A stretch of 46,541 nt of DNA from Flavobacteriales bacterium (GCA_947452685.1 CANGEF010000002.1:1-46541); one strand, 5' to 3'; shown: positions 8,885 to 18,438, counted from the first letter of the stretch. Notes: generated by a model from the sequence alone, not told the origin. Made by a program: numbers and translations.

Positions 8885-11073
8885 GAATGAAACTTAATGC
8901 GCATCAAACGCAAAATTTCTTCTTCATAATCGCCGTCGAAATATTCTTCGGCTTCAACAATATCATCCGTTTCAGACTGCATGAAGTATTCCATTATTTC
9001 ATCTTGCGCATCTTCATCTATTTCATCGTCTATGAAATACTGAATATCTAAGCGGGTTCCAGCATGAACAATGGTTTCTATTTCATCTATCAAATCTGAA
9101 TAGGTCTTACCTATTCCCTTTGCAATATCGAAAAGAGGAATTCGCTTGTCTACGTTTTGAATGATCTTAATCTTGTGACTGCTCTTCGCGTGAGCACTTT
9201 TCAAAACAAAATCCTCTGGACGTTCAATGTCGTTGTCTTCAACATATTTTTTAATGAGTGCTAAAAAAGGAGAACCGAACTTCATAGCCTTTCCCTTACC
9301 TACACCACCAATGTGCGAAAGTTCATCAATGGTAATCGGGTATTGAGTGGCCATTTCTTCAAGCGAAGGCTCAGAGAAAATAACATACGGCGGCAGACCT
9401 TTTTCTTTTGAAACCTTCTGACGCAATTCCTTCAGCATTAAAAATAAGGTTTCATCCGATGCTCCGGATCCGCTTGCTTTCACTGCGTGAATCAATTCAC
9501 CGTCATCATCTGTTTCGCCTATTTCTTCCTCTTTCACCAAATCCATTTGGAAAGGTGATTTCAAAAACTCTAATCCTTCAGCGGTTAGCTTAAGTGTTCC
9601 GTAGGTTTCAATTTCCTTGCGAATTAAATTTTTCACAAGAAGCTGACGCATAATTGCATTCCAGTGCTTGTCGGACTCTTCTTTTCCTGCGCCAAATAAT
9701 TTGTGTTTATCGGCCTTGTAAGTAGAAACCTCAGCGTTGTTAATTCCGCCCAAGACATTCGCAATAAATTTCGCTTTGTGGGTTTCCTTGAAGGCTTTAA
9801 TGCACTCTAACACCAACTTCACGTCTTGCGTTGCATCGAAAATTTCTTTCGGCTTTCGCGAGTTGTCGTCCATGCCCGCACCTTCACCTGTCACTTCATC
9901 CCACTCTTCACCAAAGTAGTGAAGCAAATATTTTCTGCGACTCATCGCTGTTTCAGCGTATGCCATCACTTCCTGAAGCAGAAGCATTCCTATTTCTTGC
10001 TCTGCAACTGGTTTTCCGTGCAGAAATTTTTCCAATTTCTCTACATCCTTTGGCGAGTAAAAAGCCAAGCAATGTCCCTCTCCACCATCTCTACCCGCCC
10101 TACCTGTTTCTTGGTAATAGCTCTCTAAACTTTTTGGAATATCGTGGTGAATAACGAAACGCACATCGGGTTTATCTATTCCCATTCCGAATGCAATGGT
10201 TGCAACAATGACATCAACATCCTGCATAAGGAATTTGTCTTGTACATCGTTCCGCTGATGGCTATCCATACCTGCGTGATAAGAGAGTGCTTTTATTCCA
10301 TTGGCGACAAGCAGCTCGGCAATTTCTTCCGTTTTCTTGCGCGACAAGCAATACACAATTCCACTCTTCCCTGCATTCCCTTTTACGAATTGAATAATTT
10401 GTTTTCCAACATTGACTTTCGGACGAACCTCGTAGTACAAATTTTCACGGTTGAATGAAGATTTGAAGACCTTGGCATCAACCATACCCAGATTCTTCTG
10501 AATGTCTAACTGTACTTTTGGCGTGGCAGTAGCCGTTAACGCCATTACGGGTAAATCGGCAATTTGCTGAATAATGGTTTTTATTCGTCTGTATTCCGGA
10601 CGGAAGTCGTGGCCCCATTCGGAAATGCAATGGGCTTCATCTATGGCAACGAATGAAATTTTACAAGTTCGAAGAAACTCAATGTTGTCTTCCTTCGTCA
10701 AAGATTCAGGAGCCACATAAAGCAGTTTGGTTTTGCCGCTGAGCATATCTTTCTTCACTTGCGCAATCTCACTTTTGTTTAAAGATGAGTTTATCACATG
10801 AGCAATACCTTCTTCATTGGAAAATCCGCGCATGGCATCTACCTGATTTTTCATGAGCGCAATGAGAGGAGAAACGACAATGGCTGTTCCTTCAGACATG
10901 AGTGCAGGTAGTTGGTAGCAAAGTGATTTCCCGCCACCGGTTGGCATAATGACGAACGTATCTTTTCCAGCTAAGACGTTGTCTATTACATCTTGCTGAA
11001 GACCTTTAAAGTTCGAAAATCCAAAAAAATATTTCAAGGCATCCTTAGGAGCCATATCTGTCGCTGTTGTCAT
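8869..11073 (-). CDS. recQ: ATP-dependent DNA helicase RecQ
   Basis: 3'-5' superfamily 2 helicase used in recombination and replication-fork repair. From ATG 11073 the protein has 734 residues. It shows motif I MPTGGGKSLCYQLPA, the DEAH box in AIDEAHCISEWGHDFRPEY, motif V GMGIDKPDVRFVIHHD, motif VI YQETGRAGRDG, a RecQ C-terminal (RQC) region and an HRDC domain (LFLMLKELRQKVSKEKGLPP onward). A C-terminal extension beyond HRDC is rich in Asp and Glu; longer RecQ proteins of this kind occur in Bacteroidota. The open frame runs upstream to 11235, but the extra 54 residues have no RecQ similarity and overlap the kdsD promoter. ATG 11055 is an alternative start. The gene diverges from kdsD. Confidence 0.95.
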   Translation of the reverse strand: MTTATDMAPKDALKYFFGFSNFKGLQQDVIDNVLAGKDTFVIMPTGGGKSLCYQLPALMSEGTAIVVSPLIALMKNQVDAMRGFSNEEGIAHVINSSLNKSEIAQVKKDMLSGKTKLLYVAPESLTKEDNIEFLRTCKISFVAIDEAHCISEWGHDFRPEYRRIKTIIQQIADLPVMALTATATPKVQLDIQKNLGMVDAKVFKSSFNRENLYYEVRPKVNVGKQIIQFVKGNAGKSGIVYCLSRKKTEEIAELLVANGIKALSYHAGMDSHQRNDVQDKFLMQDVDVIVATIAFGMGIDKPDVRFVIHHDIPKSLESYYQETGRAGRDGGEGHCLAFYSPKDVEKLEKFLHGKPVAEQEIGMLLLQEVMAYAETAMSRRKYLLHYFGEEWDEVTGEGAGMDDNSRKPKEIFDATQDVKLVLECIKAFKETHKAKFIANVLGGINNAEVSTYKADKHKLFGAGKEESDKHWNAIMRQLLVKNLIRKEIETYGTLKLTAEGLEFLKSPFQMDLVKEEEIGETDDDGELIHAVKASGSGASDETLFLMLKELRQKVSKEKGLPPYVIFSEPSLEEMATQYPITIDELSHIGGVGKGKAMKFGSPFLALIKKYVEDNDIERPEDFVLKSAHAKSSHKIKIIQNVDKRIPLFDIAKGIGKTYSDLIDEIETIVHAGTRLDIQYFIDDEIDEDAQDEIMEYFMQSETDDIVEAEEYFDGDYEEEILRLMRIKFHSEIGN

Positions 11074-11128
11074 TCTCTTTTGTAATTGAACGTTATGAAA
11101 AAGTAACGTCACTGTAAAATTCGCTAAA

Positions 11129-11160
11129 CGAATGTAAGCACAAAAGCACATGCACACCAA
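11129..11160 (-). promoter_or_regulatory. Promoter for recQ (-33 TTG, -7 TACATTCG)
   Basis: On the minus strand a TTG at 11160-11158 is followed after 21 nt by TACATTCG (11136-11129), a TAnnTTCG variant of the phylum consensus. The box ends 55 nt before the recQ ATG. The spacing is within the normal range, but no transcript data support it. Confidence 0.45.
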
Positions 11161-11217
11161 CAAATTCATTCGAAAAAAAAGACCTGAAAAACTATCGATT
11201 CTTTGCATCTTTGCAAA

Positions 11218-12192
11218 GTGAAATTGACTTCCCAAACAACAATTTTAGACTCTGCGAAGGAGGCCATTCGGTTAGAAGCAGATGCGCTTTCCGCACTAGG
11301 GACGTCCTTAGACAGTGTTTTTGTATCTGTGGTAATGGCGGTGCTTGCCACCAAACAACCGATTACAATTACTGGAATTGGTAAGAGTGGCATTATTGCG
11401 CAAAAATGGGTTGCTACCTTCAACAGTACCGGACAGCCTGCGCAATTTCTTCATGCTTCTGAAGCCATTCACGGCGATTTAGGAATGGTTCAAAACAGCA
11501 GTCTTGTATTCTGTCTTTCAAAGAGTGGCGATTCACCTGAAATACAGTATTTGGTTTCTTTGTTGAAATCGATGAACGTATTATTGATTGGTGTTGGGGC
11601 GAACCCGGAGAGTTATTTGGCGAAGGAATCGACCTACTTCGTTCACACGCCCATGACAAGTGAGGCTTGCCCGAACAACCTCGCGCCAACCGTTAGCACC
11701 ACCCTTCAGTTGGCGATTGGCGACGCTATTGCGGTGGCGCTCATGACAGAAAGAGGATTTAGCAAACTCGACTTCGCTAAGTTTCATCCAGGCGGTGCGT
11801 TGGGTAAAAAACTTTTCACAACCATTGGTCAAGTCATGCGAACCGACGCTCTACCTCAGGTAAAGCCCAATTGTAATTTCAGAGATTTATTGATTGAAAT
11901 ATCATCGAAGCGTGCAGGAGCCACAGCAGTTGTAGAGAACAATGTTCTTTTAGGAATTGTAACCGACGGAGACATTCGAAGAGCTGTTGAGCGAAATGAG
12001 AATCTTGAAATCCTTTGTGCGTCTGATCTAATGAACACTTCAGCTAAGAGAATTCAAATTTCCGCATTGGCCGTTGAAGGATTTCAACTGATGGAAAACA
12101 ACAAGATAAGCCAGTTGCTTGTGATTGATGAAGAAGATAAATACTGCGGCATCATACATTTGCACGACCTGTTGAGTGCAGGAATTAATTGA
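11218..12192 (+). CDS. kdsD: D-arabinose 5-phosphate isomerase (KpsF/KdsD family)
   Basis: Isomerises ribulose 5-phosphate to arabinose 5-phosphate, the first committed step to Kdo for lipopolysaccharide. From GTG 11218 it has 324 residues: an SIS domain with ITGIGKSGIIAQK at 51-63 and SKSGDSPEI at 101-109, the HPGGALGKK segment, then two CBS domains from about residue 200 (VVENNVLLGIVTDGDIRRAV is the clearest). A TTG at 11203 would add five residues, but it falls inside promoter-like sequence (CATCTTTG at 11206-11213), so GTG is the better start and the mRNA may be nearly leaderless. The stop overlaps the start region of tatC, suggesting one transcript. Confidence 0.92.
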   Translation: MKLTSQTTILDSAKEAIRLEADALSALGTSLDSVFVSVVMAVLATKQPITITGIGKSGIIAQKWVATFNSTGQPAQFLHASEAIHGDLGMVQNSSLVFCLSKSGDSPEIQYLVSLLKSMNVLLIGVGANPESYLAKESTYFVHTPMTSEACPNNLAPTVSTTLQLAIGDAIAVALMTERGFSKLDFAKFHPGGALGKKLFTTIGQVMRTDALPQVKPNCNFRDLLIEISSKRAGATAVVENNVLLGIVTDGDIRRAVERNENLEILCASDLMNTSAKRIQISALAVEGFQLMENNKISQLLVIDEEDKYCGIIHLHDLLSAGIN

Positions 12193-12197
12193 GTAAG

Positions 12198-12992
12198 ATG
12201 GCTGAAGAAAAAAACATGAGTTTTTTAGAGCATTTGGAAGAGCTTAGAAAGAGACTATTCCGTGCCGTATTATTCGCTGTTGCCGGGATAATCGTTGTAT
12301 TTATTTTCGATGAATACGTTATTGAGAATATTATCATGGCTCCTCGAAGAGCCGATTTTCCTACTTATCGTTTTTTCTGTTGGCTGGGTCACCTCTTAGG
12401 ACTAGAAGACCAGCTGTGCTTTTCAGATGCTAATTTCACTTTACAAAGCACAACCATGGGCGGTAATTTTTCTGCTTACATGACCGTTGTCTTGGTCGGT
12501 GGAGTTATCCTCGCATTTCCCGCCATTTTCTACCAAATATGGGCCTTTGTTCGTCCGGGATTGAAAAAAACAGAACTTAAATCGGTACGAGGAATTGGAT
12601 TCTATGTCTCGTTGTTATTTTTTCTTGGGATATTGTTTGGCTATTACGTGCTAACCCCTTTATCTATTCAGTTTTTAGGAAATTTTGCTTTTGCCGATGT
12701 AGAAGTAAATGCAACCATTCTGTCTTATCTCAAGCTTTGTTCTTCCTTAATTTTAGGAACCGGCTTGGTGTTTCAAATGCCCGTGGTGATATACTTCCTT
12801 GCGAAAATAGGATTGGTAAGTTCTGCCTTCCTTAAAAAATATAGAAGACACGCTTTTGTAATTAACCTCATTGTTAGTGCAATAATTACACCTCCAGATG
12901 TAACCAGTCAAATGCTGGTCTCCCTTCCTTTGCTCTTGCTTTATGAAATAAGCATTCGTGTTGCTCAGCGCGTTGAAAAAAAGAAATTGTAA
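12198..12992 (+). CDS. tatC: Sec-independent protein translocase TatC
   Basis: Core membrane subunit of the twin-arginine pathway, which recognises RR signal peptides and exports folded proteins. The N-terminus has the family signature FLEHLEELRKRL, followed by six hydrophobic segments, the FxxxFxRPGL-type loop (IWAFVRPGLKKTE) and a late TPPDVTSQ motif. From ATG 12198 it is 264 residues; a TTG at 12189 overlapping the kdsD stop would add three. No tatA or tatB gene is in the window. The placement directly after kdsD suggests cotranscription rather than a functional link. Confidence 0.94.
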   Translation: MAEEKNMSFLEHLEELRKRLFRAVLFAVAGIIVVFIFDEYVIENIIMAPRRADFPTYRFFCWLGHLLGLEDQLCFSDANFTLQSTTMGGNFSAYMTVVLVGGVILAFPAIFYQIWAFVRPGLKKTELKSVRGIGFYVSLLFFLGILFGYYVLTPLSIQFLGNFAFADVEVNATILSYLKLCSSLILGTGLVFQMPVVIYFLAKIGLVSSAFLKKYRRHAFVINLIVSAIITPPDVTSQMLVSLPLLLLYEISIRVAQRVEKKKL

Positions 12993-13015
12993 ATCCAATT
13001 GGTAGATGTTTTTGG

Positions 13016-13049
13016 TTTGTTATCTCTATTGAGAATTTCCTTATATTCG
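13016..13049 (+). promoter_or_regulatory. Promoter of the 13081 T9SS cargo gene
   Basis: TTTG at 13016-13019 is followed after 22 nt by TATATTCG at 13042-13049, a TAnnTTCG form of the -7 box. This leaves a leader of about 27 nt, rich in A and T, before the ATG at 13081. The same -7 variant recurs upstream of other genes in this window. Confidence 0.5.
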
Positions 13050-13080
13050 TAGCCTTAAAAGTTAACTTAAATTTAATCAA

Positions 13081-15003
13081 ATGAAGAAAATCTACTTATT
13101 AGGTTTGTTCACAGCTGTAGCGAGTGTATCATTCGCACAATGGTCAGTGCAACAATCACCTGCTCGCAGAACTTTCACTAGAAATGAAATTTCCCCAAGA
13201 GCTAGCAATCGTCAAGAAATGGCTCCATCTGTTGATTGGAGTAACCGTGTTGTTCTTCTTTCAGAAGACTTCCAAGGGGTTTCTGGTGCAATGCCTGCTG
13301 GTTTACCAGCTGGATGGTCAACCAATACTGTGAGTCAAACTCAAGGTACCGCTGCTACCACAGATGATACCAACGGTAATGCATTTTTCGTACACAACAG
13401 CACCAGTGCAAACGGTGGTGGTTACTGGCCAGTTCCTCAAGTTGGAACAGGTAACAAATTCGCTGGTGTGAACGACGATAACACTCCATGTGATTGTGAC
13501 AACATTGATTCTTATGTTCAATCTCCATCAATGGACTTCTCAACTGCAACGAATATTGCAATTTCATTTGACATTTTCCACGACATGAACTTCGGTGGTG
13601 GTGATGCTACATTGCAAATCTCTACAGACGGTGGAGCAACTTTTGTTATTCGTTCTATCGGAACGGATGCAACAGGTGCTAGCATTGATGTATTCCCTGC
13701 AGATCAAGATTACTGGCAGTCTATCATCGTTCCATTGTACGACATTACTGCATCTAACGTAATCATTCGTTTCCAATGGACTGACGGTGGATCATGGGCT
13801 TCAGGATTTGCAGTTGACAACATTGTTGTTGGTGAGCTTCCTGCAAGCGATATCCGTGTGGTAAAAACTAAAGTAGGTGACTGGAACCAAGCAAACTTCG
13901 GTTTAGGTTTCTGGGATTACAACAGAGTACCAGTTACTCAAGTTAGCCCTGTGCACGCTACATCTGTTATCTTTAACGGTGGTACGAACGACCAAGTTGA
14001 TGCTACAATGAACTACGCAGTAACTTTCAACGGAACTCCAGTTGCTGGTTCTCCATTCGCTGCTGACCAAACATCTGCTGCATTCTTGTCGTTAGACAAA
14101 GACACGATTTCTGTTTCTGCTCCTTGGACTCCAAGTGCAGTAGGTACAATCCAAATCACTGGAACAACGACTTCAACTACTGGAGATGACGTTGCTTCTA
14201 ACAACACTGGAACAGCATCAATTGAAATCACTGACTTCACATACGGTCGTGATGCAAACGCTGCTCAAGCTTTCTCTGGTCCTACTTCTGATTTCGAATA
14301 CGGTAACTTGTTTGATATCTACGCTGACGACCAATTCGGTGGTATTGATGTTGCAATCGGAGCTGGATCAGCTGCAGGTGACCCAATCATCGGTCGTATC
14401 TATTTGTTCGAAGGATTTGACGCTGCTGGCGCTCCAATCTTCACTGACCTTACGCTTGAAACAACTGAGTACATCTTCACTGGAAATGAATTCAACAGCG
14501 TTGGTGGAAACACTTTCGTAACTCTTCCTTTCGCTTCAGCTGTAACGTTGAACGCAGGTAACATCTACTTAGTAGTTGTGTCATGTGTAACTGGAACTCG
14601 TATTCCTGTTTCTGGAAGCAATGACTGGGTTACTTCTTGGCTATTCGATAGCGGTACTTCTACTTGGGGAGCAACTGGATCTGTTCCAATGGTTCGTTTG
14701 AACTCTGACGAAACTGCAGCTGTAGCTTCTGTTACTGGCGCTGCTTCTTTCGAATTGGCTCAAAACATGCCAAACCCTTCTAACGGAAATACAACAATTG
14801 TTTACAACCTTCCAAGCAACGAGCGTGTTACTTTAACCGTTCGCGATTTAACTGGACGTGTTGTTGCAGTATCTAACGAAGGTGTTAAACCAACAGGTAA
14901 GAACATGATCACATTGAATACTTCTGCTTACGGTGCAGGTGTTTACACTTACACAATCACTGCAGGTTCTTCAAGCTTGACAAAACAAATGATGGTGAAA
15001 TAA
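13081..15003 (+). CDS. T9SS type A-sorted secreted protein with choice-of-anchor J/MAM-like domain
   Basis: A Sec signal peptide (residues 1-20, ending VSFAQ) precedes a 640-residue secreted protein. Residues about 60-255 form a jelly-roll domain of the choice-of-anchor J type (EDFQGVSGAMPAGLPAGW, then SFDIFHDMNFGGGDATLQIS and FQWTDGGSWASGFAVDNI). Ig-like material follows. The last 80 residues are a type A T9SS sorting domain: FELAQNMPNPSNGNTTIVY, VTLTVRDLTGRVV, GAGVYTYTITAG and a basic end QMMVK. The protein should therefore be moved across the outer membrane and anchored or released at the surface. Codon choice (AAC, CGT, GCT, GGT, TCT) is visibly more biased than in neighbours, suggesting high expression. 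The native substrate or role is unknown. Confidence 0.88.
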   Translation: MKKIYLLGLFTAVASVSFAQWSVQQSPARRTFTRNEISPRASNRQEMAPSVDWSNRVVLLSEDFQGVSGAMPAGLPAGWSTNTVSQTQGTAATTDDTNGNAFFVHNSTSANGGGYWPVPQVGTGNKFAGVNDDNTPCDCDNIDSYVQSPSMDFSTATNIAISFDIFHDMNFGGGDATLQISTDGGATFVIRSIGTDATGASIDVFPADQDYWQSIIVPLYDITASNVIIRFQWTDGGSWASGFAVDNIVVGELPASDIRVVKTKVGDWNQANFGLGFWDYNRVPVTQVSPVHATSVIFNGGTNDQVDATMNYAVTFNGTPVAGSPFAADQTSAAFLSLDKDTISVSAPWTPSAVGTIQITGTTTSTTGDDVASNNTGTASIEITDFTYGRDANAAQAFSGPTSDFEYGNLFDIYADDQFGGIDVAIGAGSAAGDPIIGRIYLFEGFDAAGAPIFTDLTLETTEYIFTGNEFNSVGGNTFVTLPFASAVTLNAGNIYLVVVSCVTGTRIPVSGSNDWVTSWLFDSGTSTWGATGSVPMVRLNSDETAAVASVTGAASFELAQNMPNPSNGNTTIVYNLPSNERVTLTVRDLTGRVVAVSNEGVKPTGKNMITLNTSAYGAGVYTYTITAGSSSLTKQMMVK

Positions 15004-15025
15004 TTCATCTTCTTTCATAGAAAGG

Positions 15026-15057
15026 AAAAGTCCCGCAATAGTGCGGGACTTTTTTTT
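15026..15057 (+). terminator. Rho-independent terminator after the first T9SS cargo gene
   Basis: A 10-bp perfect stem (15028-15037 with 15042-15051) with loop ATAG is followed by a run of T to 15057. It sits 25 nt past the stop at 15003 and separates the two tandem cargo genes into different transcripts. Confidence 0.93.
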
Positions 15058-15121
15058 GTCTTTACAGATTTGGATATAGAAAGATTTCTTAACTTCCCAC
15101 CTTAAAATAAAACCTGATAAG

Positions 15122-17071
15122 ATGAAAAAACTTTTTACTCTTTGTGGTGCTATTGGTCTCGCTTTTTCTGCAACGGCGCAAATTACGCCAACTACAGATA
15201 TTAAGGCTGCACTAAAAGCTCCTTCAAACGCTGAGATGGAACGCTCTGCTCATTCAACTGCAACTGCTCCATCGAACACTGCAGACCGTGTTGTTGTATA
15301 CAGCCAAAACTTCTCTACTGGATTTGGCGATATGACTCACCAAGACAGCAGCCCTGCTGGAACCATTTGGATGGTTGCAAACGCAAGCTCTCCTGCTGGT
15401 GAATTCTCTTCTACACTTCCTGCTTTAGCTTCTCCAACTGCTGCTAACGGATGGGTAATTTTCGATTGTGATTTATACAACACGCCTGTTTCAAACGGTG
15501 TTGAAGATGTTACTGGAAGCCTTTCTACTCCAACCATGGATTGTAGCGCATTGACTTCTGTAATTGTAGAGTGGTCACAATACTTCCGCTACTGCTGCTT
15601 CTCGGCGTCACCATTGACGTTAGAAGTTTCTACAGATGGTGGAACTAACTGGACTGTTTTCCCTGCAAACGGAAATTTCACTCCAAGTGCAAACTCACTT
15701 TCTGCTAACCCATTGAACACACGTGTTGACATTTCTTGTGCTGCTGCTGGACAATCTAGCGTTTTGGTACGTTGGGGATATAACACTGCTGCTGCAACGG
15801 GCTACAGTCACTACTTCTGGGGAATCGATGATATTCAAATTCACGACAACGGAAGCACCAACGATCTTGAAATTCTTCAAGTAACCAACGGAGATGTTCT
15901 AAACATTTGGGAATACCGTGTTACGCCTTTCGAGCAACGTATTTTCGCTGCTGACGGAGGTTTAAATGTTGGGGTTATTTACCGCAACAACGGAAGTGCT
16001 GACCAAACCAACACTTCAATAAACATTGACATCTTAGATGCTTCTGGTGCTGTTGTTGGAAACGCAGTTTCTAACCCTTTCACCATGGAATCTTTTGGTC
16101 ACACTCCAGAATGTCCATCATTCTTAAGTGATACGTTATACATTCAGACCGGTTGGGAGCCAAGTGTTATTGGAACCTACACCGTTCGCGCAAGCATTCT
16201 TAGCTTAGATGCTACAGATGAGACGCCAGCGAACAATACAATGGACCACATCATTGTTTATTCAACCGATGAGTACGGTCATGAAGACGAAGCTGCACTT
16301 GACATTGAATTGACTCCACGCGCTAGCGATACTAGCCCAGGCGAATTCGATCCAACAGGATATGGTGCATTTTACACTTGCCCTAACGCAGGTTCATTGG
16401 CTTATGGATTGACTGTAGTTTTCGGTCCAACCTCAGACGGTGGCGCAGACTTTACTGCAATTCTTTTCGAAGGATCACCGAACAATGCTGCTGTATTGGC
16501 TTCTCAAGATTATGTATTGAATGCCGGTTGGATTGACAACGGATATCAGTACTTCCCATTCGATGCTCCATATGCTTTGGATACACAAGCAAATGGTCTT
16601 TCTTATTTCTGTGGAGTATTGAACGAAAGCACAAGTGCACTTCAATTAACTTGCGCTGCAGAATCGAACAGCGACTCTGACAACTCTACTTCAGTGTATG
16701 AAAAAGCTGGTGACGGTACTTTCGTATGGTTCGGTAGCCAAAGCTTCTCTCCTGCTGTTCGTATGATTCTTTCAGAACGTGTAGCTGTAGACGAAATCAA
16801 CTCTGACAATCTTACTTTCTTCCAATTCGCTCCAAACCCAGCAGTATCTTCAACTCGCGTTAATTTCGAGTTAACTTCTGCTGCGAACGTTGCTTACGAA
16901 GTTCGTGACATCACTGGAAAATTAATCGAGTTCAAAAACTTAGGTAAATACACTCCAGGAAGAAACAATTTCGAATTAAATGTAGCTGGCTTAAACGCTG
17001 GAAACTATGAAGTTTCTTTAGTAATTGGTGGGGCTAGAATGTTCACCAAAACACTTTCAGTTAAGAAATAA
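15122..17071 (+). CDS. T9SS type A-sorted secreted protein
   Basis: Second tandem cargo protein, 649 residues, with a signal peptide ending SATAQ at about residue 20. The N-terminal half carries a jelly-roll-like domain (VVVYSQNFSTGFGDMTHQD, LTLEVSTDGGTNWTVFP, HYFWGIDDIQIHD), resembling the 13081 product. The C-terminal 80 residues are a type A sorting domain: FFQFAPNPAVSSTRVNFEL, VAYEVRDITGKLI, LNAGNYEVSLVIGG and a terminal LSVKK. Cysteine pairs (for example YCCFS near 159) hint at disulphides. Overall similarity of layout suggests the two genes are distant paralogues. The same strongly biased codon use is seen. The function is unknown beyond surface delivery. Confidence 0.87.
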   Translation: MKKLFTLCGAIGLAFSATAQITPTTDIKAALKAPSNAEMERSAHSTATAPSNTADRVVVYSQNFSTGFGDMTHQDSSPAGTIWMVANASSPAGEFSSTLPALASPTAANGWVIFDCDLYNTPVSNGVEDVTGSLSTPTMDCSALTSVIVEWSQYFRYCCFSASPLTLEVSTDGGTNWTVFPANGNFTPSANSLSANPLNTRVDISCAAAGQSSVLVRWGYNTAAATGYSHYFWGIDDIQIHDNGSTNDLEILQVTNGDVLNIWEYRVTPFEQRIFAADGGLNVGVIYRNNGSADQTNTSINIDILDASGAVVGNAVSNPFTMESFGHTPECPSFLSDTLYIQTGWEPSVIGTYTVRASILSLDATDETPANNTMDHIIVYSTDEYGHEDEAALDIELTPRASDTSPGEFDPTGYGAFYTCPNAGSLAYGLTVVFGPTSDGGADFTAILFEGSPNNAAVLASQDYVLNAGWIDNGYQYFPFDAPYALDTQANGLSYFCGVLNESTSALQLTCAAESNSDSDNSTSVYEKAGDGTFVWFGSQSFSPAVRMILSERVAVDEINSDNLTFFQFAPNPAVSSTRVNFELTSAANVAYEVRDITGKLIEFKNLGKYTPGRNNFELNVAGLNAGNYEVSLVIGGARMFTKTLSVKK

Positions 17072-17088
17072 TATTTTCTTTTTGAATG

Positions 17089-17117
17089 AAAAGGCCACCT
17101 TCGGGTGGCCTTTTTTA
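17089..17117 (+). terminator. UUCG-tetraloop terminator between convergent genes
   Basis: A 9-bp stem (17091-17099 with 17104-17112) closes a C(TTCG)G tetraloop and is followed by TTTTTTATT. The opposite strand ends in TTTTCATTC after the same stem, so the hairpin could also stop the minus-strand permease transcript, although its stop codon lies immediately next to it. Confidence 0.93.
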
Positions 17118-18371
17118 TTACTCATACCGAAGAGCATCTATCGGATCGAGGTTCGAGGCCTTCTTCGCCGGATAATATCCGGAAGCCACAGATACAATAA
17201 AAGAAATTGTTGCACCCAGTAATAACCACAACCATGGAATGGTGAATCCAACACCTACAACCAAGGAAACAACATTTCCTACCAACACACCTAATACAAT
17301 TCCAATTGCACCGCCTATTTGACCAATAACAACGGCTTCAATTAAAAATTGTTGACGAATAATTTTTGAGCTGGCCCCAATGGATTTGCGAACGCCTATT
17401 TCTCGCGTTCGCTCGGTAACAGAAACCAACATAATATTCATGAGACCTATTCCTGCACTTATTAAGGTGATGATTCCTATGCAAATTCCACCCAACGTAA
17501 TTCCTGAAATCAAGCCCATCAATTGCTCAACCAATCCATTGCTCATATTTACTTCGAATGAATTGTCTTCACCAGGAGCATCGGCCCGAGCCACTCGCAT
17601 GGCTTCAACAGCAGACTCAGTAGCCGCTTCCAATTGCTTCGCTGTTTTCACAGCAATGCTAATTTGATATTCAGATTTCTCGTCGCCGAACGTTTTGCGA
17701 ACATTGGTCAACGGAATTAAACACTGGTTATCTCCTGCAAATCCAAATGTGTTTCCCTTCTCCTTCAAAACCCCCACAATCACGTAAGACCTTCCACTTA
17801 CATCTACCGTTTGTCCAATGGGTGAAACGCCACCTTTAAATAGTTCCTTGGCTATATCTGCTCCGCAAACCATAGCATTTGTCCCGTCTTTAATTTCGAA
17901 GGAAGAAAAATTCCGGCCGTCGCTCAACACGTAGGAAGAAAGTTCGAAATAATTAGCGTCGCAGCCTAAGACCGATACATTCGGATTGGTTTTCAAACCG
18001 CCTCTTGAAACCGTTGAAGTTGCCGAAGCAAAAACACTCAGCGAAACAATGGCATCTTCCTTAAATAATTCTTGAAACTTGCGGGCTTCGTCATAAGAGA
18101 TGACTTCAACTTGTTTGCTGCTCTGACCGCGTCGCATGCCTTGACGCGCGTTATTACCCGAGCGAATAGAAAATGTATTCGAGCCTAACCTGGAAAATTC
18201 CTCGCTCAACTTACGTTCAATACACTTCACAGCGGTGATCATGCCTACCAAAGCTGTGATACCAATAGCAATAATTGAGACCGTTAAAGTGGCTCGAAGC
18301 TTCTGACTTCTTACCGAGCCAATAGCCGTTCTGAGATTTTCTTTGAAAGATGTCGATAAAACTCGAATCAT
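17118..18371 (-). CDS. ABC transporter permease, MacB/FtsX family
   Basis: Inner-membrane permease of the MacB/LolCE superfamily, which uses mechanical coupling to act on substrates in the periplasm rather than moving them through a channel. The 417 residues show an N-terminal membrane segment within about 26-46 after the amphipathic KENLRTAIGSVRSQKLRA, a large periplasmic MacB-PCD domain (about 50-270), and three C-terminal membrane segments with MNIMLVSVTERTREIGVRKSIGAS, the FtsX signature, near 315. The matching ATP-binding and membrane-fusion genes are not adjacent, which is unusual only in that the partner must be elsewhere. It is convergent with the T9SS cargo gene and divergent from aconitase. 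Confidence 0.9.
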   Translation of the reverse strand: MIRVLSTSFKENLRTAIGSVRSQKLRATLTVSIIAIGITALVGMITAVKCIERKLSEEFSRLGSNTFSIRSGNNARQGMRRGQSSKQVEVISYDEARKFQELFKEDAIVSLSVFASATSTVSRGGLKTNPNVSVLGCDANYFELSSYVLSDGRNFSSFEIKDGTNAMVCGADIAKELFKGGVSPIGQTVDVSGRSYVIVGVLKEKGNTFGFAGDNQCLIPLTNVRKTFGDEKSEYQISIAVKTAKQLEAATESAVEAMRVARADAPGEDNSFEVNMSNGLVEQLMGLISGITLGGICIGIITLISAGIGLMNIMLVSVTERTREIGVRKSIGASSKIIRQQFLIEAVVIGQIGGAIGIVLGVLVGNVVSLVVGVGFTIPWLWLLLGATISFIVSVASGYYPAKKASNLDPIDALRYE

Positions 18372-18386
18372 AAAACAAAAGTAGGG

Positions 18387-18417
18387 TTGTAATTCCCTCG
18401 ATTCCTAACTATTTTTG
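18387..18417 (+). promoter_or_regulatory. Promoter of the aconitase gene (-33 TTG, -7 TATTTTTG)
   Basis: TTG at 18387-18389 and TATTTTTG at 18410-18417, an exact TAnnTTTG match, are separated by 20 nt. The ATG is 21 nt further on, behind an AT-rich leader. This is one of the best-formed promoters in the window. Confidence 0.6.
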
Positions 18418-18438
18418 CAAGGTAAAAATCTACAAATA

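Noticed and set aside
11074-11235. 54-residue N-terminal extension of RecQ
   Set aside because: No RecQ similarity, overlaps the kdsD start and the recQ promoter boxes; MTTATDMAPK at 11073 fits the family.
14186-14521. 111-codon plus-strand frame inside the first T9SS cargo gene
   Set aside because: Repetitive Leu/Thr/Ser composition from frame-shifted reading of a biased gene; no independent start signals.
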